Source: Desulfobacterales bacterium
GTDB lineage: Bacteria > Desulfobacterota > Desulfobacteria > Desulfobacterales > UBA5852
Direction of reading: 5' to 3'
Assembly: GCA_030066455.1 (NCBI GenBank)
Contig: JASJBQ010000096.1
Coordinates: forward strand, 1-14,965
Length of the DNA: 14,965 bases
The notes below the pieces were generated by a model. That model was not told where the DNA came from. It did not search any database and saw only the letters and a list, made by a program, of their open reading frames with translations. The translations under genes were made by a program, and so were the position numbers. This document shows positions 8,887-14,965 of the stretch, piece after piece (position 1 is the stretch's first letter; the number at the start of each line of letters is the position of its first letter).

Positions 8887-9579
8887 TCAGGGGCAGGCAA
8901 ACCGGTCACGGCCGTTGCGACGGAGTTGCGAAACAAGGCCTCCGGCAGTAATGACGCGGGTGGAAACGGGTGTGCCGGTGGCGGCGACAGCCCGCGCCGC
9001 CCAGGTGTTGCAGGTGTTGAAGAGGTGAAAAGAGCCTTGGGCCCGGTAAAATCGGCTGGCGCCGTAGAGACCCGGCCCCAGGGGAATGACCTCCCCGTCC
9101 GGGCGGCGTTCGAAGCTTGCCATGATGAAATCCAGCATCCGCTTGTATTCGGATCGGCGGACGCAGATGTCGACGACCTCGCTGGCCGAAAAATAGCGCG
9201 CCGGATCACCGGAAAAACCCACGATGTGCATGACGCTGGCCGTGGGCCACAGCGCCGCCCGCAGGGCCAGGCCGGCCGAGGGTTTCTCCGCCTGGTAGAA
9301 ACGCGCATCCCCCCAGCCGATCTCGAGGTGCTCGGCCCCGGGAAAATCATCGTTCCCAAACGGCACCCGGGATGCGATTTCAACCCGGTCGACTACGATG
9401 CCCACGTGCCAGCCGTGCTTGACGACCTGGAACACCTTGCGTTGTTCTTCGTCGGGAGGCGTTAGCGGCGCTACCTCGCGGGCGGCACAGCCCGGGATGA
9501 AGACGAGTAGCAGCGCCAGGCCGTACAGAATGCTCTTAAAATGACTTGGGCATCCGCGCAGGGTGATCGTGAGGCGCAT
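8887..9579 (-). CDS. DUF2459 family (TIGR02117-type) lipoprotein
   Basis: The frame extends upstream to 9756 but there overlaps the YbhB gene, so I chose the ATG at 9579 (230 aa). This begins a lipoprotein signal: MRLTITLRG, a hydrophobic core ILYGLALLLVFIPG, and C31 in IPGC as the lipidation site. The domain shows the family hallmarks: KHGWHVGIVV (54-63), EIGWGDARFYQ (86-96), HIVGFSG, and FNTCNTWAARAV (187-198). The conserved His58 and Cys190 could be a catalytic pair; that is inference, since no function is established. The start lacks a close Shine-Dalgarno (AGGA is 14 nt away), so an alternative start a few codons upstream is possible. It follows the YbhB gene by 55 nt on the same strand, suggesting one operon. 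Likely location is an envelope membrane facing the periplasm. Confidence 0.88.
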   Translation of the reverse strand: MRLTITLRGCPSHFKSILYGLALLLVFIPGCAAREVAPLTPPDEEQRKVFQVVKHGWHVGIVVDRVEIASRVPFGNDDFPGAEHLEIGWGDARFYQAEKPSAGLALRAALWPTASVMHIVGFSGDPARYFSASEVVDICVRRSEYKRMLDFIMASFERRPDGEVIPLGPGLYGASRFYRAQGSFHLFNTCNTWAARAVAATGTPVSTRVITAGGLVSQLRRNGRDRFACP

Positions 9580-9634
9580 AACAGCATAGGCATTCCTAAC
9601 TACCACCGGGGCTTTGGTCGAAGCGGCCCCGCGG

Positions 9635-10111
9635 CTACGGACCTTTGGCATAGGTCCCCACCAACTCCGCCTGGGCAATGATGTGCCCCTGCATAGCTGC
9701 CTCCACCTGGGCCTTGGTGGGATTGGCCAGGCCTTCCAGCCGCGTGTCCAGAGCATAGAGCTTGTGGAAATACCGGTGACGCCCGATCGGCGGGCAGGGC
9801 CCCCCGTAGCCGGTCCGCTTCCAGTCGTTCAATCCTTCCCCGGTGCCGGCGGGAAGATCCCGGGCCGCCACGCCCTGCGCCAGGCCGTCGGTCTCGGCCG
9901 ACATGTTGTAGAGCACCCAATGGACCCAGGTCATCCTGGGCGCTCTGGGGTCCGGAGCGTCGGGATCGTCGACGATCAGCACCAGGCTCCGGGCATCGGC
10001 GGGCACCCCCGACCATGCCAGGGGCGGAGAAATATCCTGCCCCTCGCAGGAAAACTGCTTCGGGATGGCTTCGCCGTGGTTGAAGGCCGCTGACTCGATT
10101 TTCAATGCCAT
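9635..10111 (-). CDS. YbhB/YbcL family Raf kinase inhibitor-like (PEBP) protein
   Basis: A 158-aa phosphatidylethanolamine-binding-protein homologue, the usual length of bacterial YbhB. The anion-binding pocket motifs are intact: DDPDAPD (48-54), WVHWVLYN with H64, and GPCPPIGRHRYFHKLYALD (104-122). FSCEGQDISPPLAW is the standard N-terminal block. I chose the start at 10111 because GGGAG lies 8 nt upstream and MALKIES is where family similarity begins. The frame stays open to an ATG at 10225, and the added part contains ILAAAGSLIL, a possible signal sequence as in YbcL. No ribosome binding site precedes that ATG, and the extension runs into a palindromic, repeat-like stretch. The biochemical role of these proteins is poorly defined. 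The DUF2459 gene follows after 55 nt. Confidence 0.92.
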   Translation of the reverse strand: MALKIESAAFNHGEAIPKQFSCEGQDISPPLAWSGVPADARSLVLIVDDPDAPDPRAPRMTWVHWVLYNMSAETDGLAQGVAARDLPAGTGEGLNDWKRTGYGGPCPPIGRHRYFHKLYALDTRLEGLANPTKAQVEAAMQGHIIAQAELVGTYAKGP

Positions 10112-10202
10112 TTGCGCTTCTCCCTTCGATCCCGGACCGCCCGGCAGGATCAGGCTGCCGGCGGCCGCCAGAATCATGATGCCGCATTTAAAGGTTGTGT
10201 TC

Positions 10203-10215
10203 GTGATGACATCAC
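10203..10215. promoter_or_regulatory. Palindrome upstream of the YbhB gene
   Basis: GTGATGACATCAC has perfect 6-bp arms around one central base, about 90 nt upstream of the chosen YbhB start. It could be a dimeric regulator site, or part of a dispersed intergenic repeat that continues to about 10310. Confidence 0.2.
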
Positions 10216-10278
10216 AAAAAGTCATGTGTCAGGCGGTTTCGTGAAGGGTCGGGATACGGCTCGCGAATCCCTATGAAA

Positions 10279-10297
10279 GGCGTACTTACGGTACGCC
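10279..10297 (-). terminator. Hairpin downstream of the OYE gene
   Basis: A perfect 7-bp stem (GGCGTAC with GTACGCC) and a 5-nt loop lie 58 nt past the OYE stop codon on the minus strand. TTTCAT follows the stem on that strand, a short U-tract. It is a plausible intrinsic terminator and may also be the core of a repeat element. Confidence 0.35.
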
Positions 10298-10355
10298 GCA
10301 ATGACGAGGGATACGGTTGACACCGATATTTATCCGCCGCGGGTGGATCGGACCT

Positions 10356-11483
10356 TTACGAGGCCGTCTTGAATTTGGCCTTCCAGGCTTTCATCTTCTC
10401 CGCCGGCCAGGCCGTGCAGAAGGCCGGCCGCCCTTTCATGACCATCTGCATGCAGGCATCGTCGCAGGCCGGGTCACAGTGGACGATCGCATCCTCCCGG
10501 CCCTCCCGGACCTTGTGCGGCCATTCGGGGTCGGCCCAGAGTACGCGCGCCAGGCCGATCAGGTCGGTCTTGCCGTCGGCAATGGCATGCTCGGACAAAG
10601 CCCCGGTCGCCAGGCGCCCGGCAGCGATCACCGGCACGTCCACCGCCCCGCGGATCGCGGCGGCCAGTTCGAGCATGTAGCCCTCGTGTTTGGACTGCGC
10701 CACGACCTCGTCCAGTCCGAAGGACTCGAAGGTGCCGCCCATGACCGAAATGTAGGCAATGCCCGACCGGGCCAGTTCCCGGGCGAACAGGCGCGACTCC
10801 GTTTGTTTCAGACCGTCCGGAAGCCATTCGTCTGCCAGGAAGCGATAGCCCACCGGGAAAGCGCCCACCGTGGCCTTAACTCGCGCCAGCACGTCCAGGC
10901 CAAAGCGCATCCGATTTTCGAGCGCTCCCCCGTAGTCGTCCGTGCGTCGGTTGGTGCGCGGGGAGAGAAACTGGGCCAGCAGGTAGCCCGTGCCCCCGTG
11001 CAGCTCTACCATGTCGAAGCCCGCTTCTTTGGCCCTGGCGGCCGCAGAAGCAAACTTTAAGACGATTGCTTTGATCTCGGTCTCGGTCAGGACCCGGGGC
11101 ACGTAACCGAAGGTTTTCACTGCCGAGGGGGCCGGCGGTTCCGCAGCTGCATGGGCAAACCGGCCCGCGTGGTTGATCTGCAGGCAGGCCCGCGCCCCGG
11201 CCTCGTGGATCACCGCGGCCAACCGCTTCAGTCCGTCGAGGTTGGTGTCGGTGTCGGCCCGCAGGGTCCGGTTGGACCCGCTCCCTGCGGGATGATCCAC
11301 GGTGGCGTTTTCAACCACCACCATGGCCACCCCGCTTTCCGCCATCAACCGGTAATGCGCGAGGAGCATGTCACTGGCCGTGCCGCCCTCACCGGCATAG
11401 CCCAGGTAGAGGGGGGCCATGGTCAGCCGGTTTTTTAATACGATTCCCTGGATTTCGATTTCCGAAAACAGGTGGGTGTACAT
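10356..11483 (-). CDS. NADH:flavin oxidoreductase, Old Yellow Enzyme family, with C-terminal four-Cys motif
   Basis: A 375-aa FMN-binding TIM barrel. MYTHLFSEIEIQGIVLKNRL is the standard OYE N-terminus, so I placed the start at 11483, although the frame is open to 11603. LQINHAGR (101-108), ELHGGTGYLLAQFLSP (160-175), NRRTDDYGG, IAAGR (286-290) and GLARVLWADPEWP (310-322) follow the family order. Two points are odd. In the active-site motif, usually H-G-A-H-G-Y, the second His is T165. After the barrel, C336, C340, C344 and C356 (spacing x3, x3, x11) resemble the 4Fe-4S site of 2,4-dienoyl-CoA reductase (x2, x3, x11). The NAD(P)H/FAD domain of that enzyme is absent, so the electron donor is probably a separate protein. 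The substrate, an activated alkene or enoyl compound, is unknown. Confidence 0.94.
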   Translation of the reverse strand: MYTHLFSEIEIQGIVLKNRLTMAPLYLGYAGEGGTASDMLLAHYRLMAESGVAMVVVENATVDHPAGSGSNRTLRADTDTNLDGLKRLAAVIHEAGARACLQINHAGRFAHAAAEPPAPSAVKTFGYVPRVLTETEIKAIVLKFASAAARAKEAGFDMVELHGGTGYLLAQFLSPRTNRRTDDYGGALENRMRFGLDVLARVKATVGAFPVGYRFLADEWLPDGLKQTESRLFARELARSGIAYISVMGGTFESFGLDEVVAQSKHEGYMLELAAAIRGAVDVPVIAAGRLATGALSEHAIADGKTDLIGLARVLWADPEWPHKVREGREDAIVHCDPACDDACMQMVMKGRPAFCTAWPAEKMKAWKAKFKTAS

Positions 11484-11603
11484 GGCTTTCTCTCTTCCCC
11501 TGCGGACCGGCACGGCCCGGTATGCAATAATCGACAGGCTGTCGCTGGCATTGGCAGGTTTGAATAGTGGTTCAAACCCGCGGCCTGGCAAGTCAGGAAC
11601 CAC

Positions 11604-11884
11604 GGCTTTCCAATGGCAATCGGCACTTCACCCGTTATAAGCTGGAGGTGTGTGTAGCTAAGCGTCAGAATTCAGGTGAGAGATGAGGTGGTCAGCATCG
11701 CGCCAAACATCACCTAGTGGGGTAGCTTTGGATTGTTATCATTTGATATGGATTGATGGCAACCCATCTTTGATTTCCGTCCGGGAACCACTCATTCGAT
11801 GGATGCCGCTTAATTCTTAAAACCAACTTTATCCATCACGCCAAGCGATAAAACTCGCAAAGAAAAACATAAAGAAATACCCTT
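11604..11884. other. Gene-free stretch, lower GC
   Basis: Upstream of the OYE gene and before the first hairpin repeat I see no coding potential. The stretch is clearly poorer in GC than the genes around it. It presumably contains the OYE promoter on the minus strand, but no convincing -35/-10 pair stands out. Confidence 0.3.
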
Positions 11885-12050
11885 TTCGGCCCTCGGCCGA
11901 AGCAAGCTGTTTGAATTTCTGGGTTTATTCGAATCAGGTATTCAAACTGATTCTGTTGCAGCCGTTCTTTGCGTCTTGGCGACTCCGCGTGAGAATGCAG
12001 TTTCTCCGCCTTTGGCCGATGCACGCAGTGCTTCGCGTCTTCGCGTGAGG
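11885..12050. repeat. Intergenic hairpin repeat, copy A
   Basis: The element opens with a perfect hairpin, TTCGGCC (11885-11891) with GGCCGAA (11895-11901). A 21-nt block (11902-11922) follows that matches 12638-12658 at 20 of 21 positions. Next come GAATCA/TGATTC arms, and then G/C/T-rich GCGTCTT-type sequence: 11961-12008 resembles 12696-12737, and 12028-12050 matches 12699-12721 at 20 of 23 positions. It lies just downstream of the TPR-like gene. Confidence 0.65.
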
Positions 12051-12089
12051 TCAGGAAGCGTAATAAATGTGCATGACGCCCTGCGATCA

Positions 12090-12518
12090 TCACCGGGACG
12101 TGCCCGACAAGATGGCATCCTTGATCATGGCATCGAGCCGGTCCATCATTTTGTGTTTGAAGCCCAGCCGCTTGGCATCGGCGAGAAATCCGGCCGCCTT
12201 GTCGGGGTCGCGCAGAAAGCGCATATGCACCACGGCCAGATCCCAGTAGGGCGCCGCAAGGTAGGGATCGAGGGCGATGGCTTCCTTGAAAAGCGCGCAC
12301 ATCGTGTCGATCTGCTCTGGTGATGGCGCCACCCCGGCCTGGTCGCAGGCCATCATGATGGCTTCCCCTTTGCCCCCGCGAGCCCTGGCGGCCCGCAGCT
12401 TCAGCGTTGGATCGTCAGGATCCTGCTCCCGGAACTTGTCCACATAGGCAATCGCATCGTCCTGGCGCCCGGCTTTGAGCATTTCCGCATATTCCAGTTT
12501 ATCGAATTCTTCGCCCAT
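12090..12518 (-). CDS. Small TPR-like hypothetical protein
   Basis: A 142-aa soluble, mostly helical protein with no signal peptide. Two helix pairs look like tetratricopeptide repeats: EYAEMLKAGRQDDAIAYVDK with DPDDPTLKLRAARA (about 9-47), and LFKEAIALDPYLAAPYWDLA with DPDKAAGFLADAKRLG (about 76-119). The region between them (MMACDQAGVAPSPEQIDTMC) is less regular. The start has GGAAAGG 5 nt upstream, and a good sigma70-like promoter lies just before it (12540-12568), so the leader would be only about 15 nt. TPR modules usually mediate protein-protein contact; the partner is unknown. The gene is flanked on both sides by related intergenic repeats. The longer overlapping frame at 11836-12300 is a shadow that runs into repeat sequence. 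Confidence 0.78.
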   Translation of the reverse strand: MGEEFDKLEYAEMLKAGRQDDAIAYVDKFREQDPDDPTLKLRAARARGGKGEAIMMACDQAGVAPSPEQIDTMCALFKEAIALDPYLAAPYWDLAVVHMRFLRDPDKAAGFLADAKRLGFKHKMMDRLDAMIKDAILSGTSR

Positions 12519-12539
12519 ACTTGCCTTTCCATACCTTCG

Positions 12540-12568
12540 ATTATCTGACAGCTGTCAGGCTATTGCAA
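12540..12568 (-). promoter_or_regulatory. Promoter of the TPR-like gene with a palindrome in its spacer
   Basis: On the minus strand, TTGCAA (12563-12568, 4/6) and GATAAT (12540-12545, 5/6) are separated by exactly 17 nt. The perfect 14-nt palindrome CTGACAGCTGTCAG (12545-12558) occupies the spacer and overlaps the -10 edge. A dimeric regulator bound there would compete with RNA polymerase, which is the arrangement of a repressor operator. Transcription would start near 12533. Confidence 0.45.
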
Positions 12569-12583
12569 ATCCGTATGCGACTC

Positions 12584-12737
12584 TCGCAAAGCCGCGAAGT
12601 CCGCGAAGACGGCATTTAAAATTCGCCAATGGCGAATGCAAGGTGTTTGAATTTCTGGATTCGACCGAATCCGAAATGCAAACCTTTTACCTTACGCCGT
12701 GCTTGGCGTCCTGGCGTGAGGCGATGCGGTTTCGCCG
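12584..12737. repeat. Intergenic hairpin repeat, copy B
   Basis: A perfect hairpin, ATTCGCC (12621-12627) with GGCGAAT (12631-12637), is followed by the 21-nt block 12638-12658 shared with copy A. A second stem (GGATTC with GAATCC, 12657-12672) follows, and then the GCGTCCTGGCGTGAGG stretch shared with copy A. Upstream (12584-12610) there is an inverted-orientation CGCGAAG-rich segment of the same kind. The element lies just upstream of the TPR-like gene promoter. Confidence 0.65.
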
Positions 12738-12973
12738 TTCCTGGGAAGACGCGCTAGTTTGCATGACAGCCGCTGAGTCATCGTCCCGATTTATGATGCG
12801 CTGGGGTGGGCACTCAGCCGCATGTATACCGCCCTGGCCGAAGATCAGGGCTTGTACTCCGGAACTTTTACGGACTTAAATGCCGCGCGCGTATGACTGC
12901 TGCAGTTCCGGCCTGATCTTTAACTTGGCGCATGACTCGTCGTATTCCTGCAAATGCCGATGGACCGTCATTC

Positions 12974-14965
12974 TCAAACACCGGACTTGGTATAGGGCAC
13001 CAGGGATTGAATTATATATATATTCTTTCTTTTAGGCGTAACCTCGTGGTAGCGTCCGTTCTCCCAGACAATCATCTTGCTGTAGAACGCTTTGTTTTTA
13101 TAGACACCGGCGGCCAGAAACTGCTCTTTGTTTTGGATGCGGTATCCATTCACGGCGATGATGATGTCCCCCTGCTTTAATCCATACTGCGACATCCATC
13201 TCTCTGATTTAACAAACACCAGCCCTTTTTTCGGCGCTCCCGTGGCCTCATTCAGGGTGATGGTCTGCAATCCTTCCGGGAACAGGGCGTGTATCAATTC
13301 ATCCCGCTTGGATTTAAAGGATGCCTTTTGGGGATTGCTTTGAAAAAACCGGATCAGGGTGGTCGGGTCCCCGTAGCGTTCGGCGATTTTGCGGTAATAT
13401 TTTTCAGTTCCCTTTAAATCCCCGATTTTTTCGCACAGTTGGGCCATCGTATGAAAGCCGCTATATGAACCGACCGCGGCGCCGGCTTCAGCCACCTCGA
13501 GCGCTTTTTCTTTTTCACCGCTGTGATAATAGTAAAACACCAGCCATTCCGATTTGTTGGCTACAAGGACCCGGTCGATGGCCTTGTCCACGCCCTGCTG
13601 ATAGGCGCGGGCGGCTTCTTCTTTGCGCCCTGCACGCGCCAGGTACTCGCCAAGTTCGAAGTATTGATCGGGGTCGATCTCACAGATGCGCCGATACAAA
13701 TCGATCTGCTCTTTATCCTTGATGTCCGGATTGTATTGATTCAGTTCCGAGAGCGTATTAAGCGCCCCCAGATTATAGTCGATAAAGGGGGCATAGATGC
13801 GATTGAAGGTTTCTTTGTTCCACACCCCATGTTCTTTCAACATTTTTTGGTAAAATGCGATAAGCTTTAATTGGTATGGCGCCACCTTCAGCGCAGCCTG
13901 ACAGATGTTCAGCGATTCACGGTCATTCACAAAACCACCCACCATCCGCGATTCGATATCGAAAACGGTCCCGGGCAGGGGAGCATGCACATACCAGTAG
14001 CCATTGAACAAGTACTTCAGACCGTTGCCTGCCCGCCACTTTTCTCCCTTCATGGCTCTGAAGACATTGGCACACCGAAGAGTAATCGTTTCCGGCGCTT
14101 TTTTGATAACCGGCTGGATCAAATGCGTTGCGGTGCGCATCTCACCGGGATCGGTGGCGCACACCCGCATGTACACCGGGTACAGTTTCAATCTGGACAT
14201 TTGTTCCCGGGTAAACGCGTAAAAAGCACGCGCACGGTCTTCGACCCCCCAGACATAGGAATAGAACCGGTATTCATGCAATATGCGGTGCATGATGACA
14301 CGCTGGAAATAAGCGCCCCAGGCACCTTTCGAGATCACCTCCCATCTCGGCCTGCCGTCGGCATCGACAGCGACGGCGGAAGACCCGGTCTGGTTTAAAA
14401 AAGCAACGAGTTGATCGAAATCGTTTAAAAAGGGCTCCGCCCTGAAGAGATTGGCGAGTTCCTGCAATTCGGCATTGACGCTGTTTTTTAACAGGAGATG
14501 GCCCGAAGATACGTTGTAGTCCCAATCCGCCGCGACCCGGGCGGCCTCGTTGAAGGGAATGTTATGTTCTTCAGCCTCACGAATCCAGGCAATGGCCCGC
14601 ACTGGGGAAATCGAACGGCACAGCGCGCCAAAAAGTTCCATGTTCTCAAAAAGCGTCCGCCCGGGTTTTTGCTTCAATACGCGCCAGTCTCCGGTAATAC
14701 GGGTGTAGAGGGCATCTTTCCAGGCAGTGTATACGGCAGACTGGGGTGAATCCTGCATGGTCGCGTCCAGGGCGTCAATTCCATCCAGCGCGAGCAATTG
14801 ATGATCCAGATGCAGATTGTGAACTGCCAGCGCGATGCCCTGGAGCGGGTTCTCTTGAGAGAACGGCAAAAGGGCATTGGCGATGGCAAGATGTGCGGTA
14901 CTGCGACATAGATTCGGACGCAGATCTGTAAACATTCCTGCTGTTTCGCGCATGGACATCATCCC
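12974..14965 (-). CDS. Large TPR and PDZ domain protein, 5' end outside the window
   Basis: At least 662 residues. The frame is still open at the window edge, so the N-terminus is probably missing. The first ~430 residues are helical with no family I can name; they include aromatic-rich blocks such as ILHEYRFYSYVWGVEDRARA. Residues about 435-540 are TPR-like: QYFELGEYLARAGRKEEAAR, then SGEKEKALEVAEAG, then AQLCEKIGDLKGTEKYYRKI. A PDZ-like domain follows near 563-615, with the ligand-groove region KKGLVFVKSERW and the hallmark GLKQGDIIIAVNGYRI. A short basic C-terminal tail ends the protein. No protease motif is visible, so PDZ here probably serves binding rather than cleavage. Codon use is less GC-rich than in the 2.4-5.5 kb genes. 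The operon partners lie beyond the edge. Confidence 0.85.
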   Translation of the reverse strand, partial: GMMSMRETAGMFTDLRPNLCRSTAHLAIANALLPFSQENPLQGIALAVHNLHLDHQLLALDGIDALDATMQDSPQSAVYTAWKDALYTRITGDWRVLKQKPGRTLFENMELFGALCRSISPVRAIAWIREAEEHNIPFNEAARVAADWDYNVSSGHLLLKNSVNAELQELANLFRAEPFLNDFDQLVAFLNQTGSSAVAVDADGRPRWEVISKGAWGAYFQRVIMHRILHEYRFYSYVWGVEDRARAFYAFTREQMSRLKLYPVYMRVCATDPGEMRTATHLIQPVIKKAPETITLRCANVFRAMKGEKWRAGNGLKYLFNGYWYVHAPLPGTVFDIESRMVGGFVNDRESLNICQAALKVAPYQLKLIAFYQKMLKEHGVWNKETFNRIYAPFIDYNLGALNTLSELNQYNPDIKDKEQIDLYRRICEIDPDQYFELGEYLARAGRKEEAARAYQQGVDKAIDRVLVANKSEWLVFYYYHSGEKEKALEVAEAGAAVGSYSGFHTMAQLCEKIGDLKGTEKYYRKIAERYGDPTTLIRFFQSNPQKASFKSKRDELIHALFPEGLQTITLNEATGAPKKGLVFVKSERWMSQYGLKQGDIIIAVNGYRIQNKEQFLAAGVYKNKAFYSKMIVWENGRYHEVTPKRKNIYIIQSLVPYTKSGV

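Noticed and set aside
9614..10093. + strand frame of 159 codons opposite the YbhB gene
   Set aside because: The YbhB motifs on the minus strand are decisive; this frame shows no domain.
11836..12300. Minus-strand frame of 154 codons overlapping the TPR-like gene
   Set aside because: Its C-terminal half lies in repeat DNA and its N-terminal half is off-frame within the better-supported gene.
13010..13030. TATATATAT tract near the end of the TPR-PDZ gene
   Set aside because: It lies inside the coding sequence (the KRKNIYIIQS region) and is explained by codons for Ile and Tyr.

Overview
The window looks like chromosomal DNA from a GC-rich bacterium, most plausibly a deltaproteobacterium (Desulfobacterota). 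The taxon is an inference. It rests on gene content, GC-biased codon use that leaves long open shadow frames, a probable selenocysteine-decoded gene with a bacterial SECIS-like hairpin, and dispersed intergenic hairpin repeats. There is no rRNA, tRNA, CRISPR array, transposase or prophage. This is a metabolic and envelope-protein neighbourhood rather than a mobile island.

Layout. Positions 1-1374 are sparse: a possible 41-residue membrane peptide (+), facing a histidine-rich exported protein (-), then a gene-poor stretch. Positions 1375-5539 (+) hold metabolism: an SDR dehydrogenase, then a tightly spaced pair of a thiamine-diphosphate (ThDP) enzyme of the acetolactate synthase type and an aldehyde dehydrogenase. 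That pair resembles the cyanobacterial 2-oxoglutarate decarboxylase plus succinic semialdehyde dehydrogenase, which bypasses 2-oxoglutarate dehydrogenase. Positions 5680-8251 (+) are a likely operon: an exported thioredoxin-fold protein with an in-frame TGA where the redox cysteine is expected, an MscS channel, and a decayed lipoprotein alpha/beta-hydrolase (LCAT-like) that overlaps mscS by 4 nt.

Positions 8483-11483 (-) hold a dodecin, a DUF2459 lipoprotein, a YbhB/PEBP protein and an Old Yellow Enzyme-type flavin oxidoreductase with four C-terminal cysteines. From 11604 to the end there is a small TPR-like protein (-) with a recognisable promoter and a perfect palindrome in its spacer. It is flanked by two copies of a hairpin-bearing intergenic repeat. 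A large TPR plus PDZ protein (-) follows and runs off the right edge.

The strongest candidate for something new is the TGA-containing gene at 5680-6207. The reading frame and protein similarity continue straight through the TGA, and a stem-loop sits at the distance expected of a bacterial SECIS element. The predicted mature protein has no cysteine, so selenocysteine would be its only redox residue.
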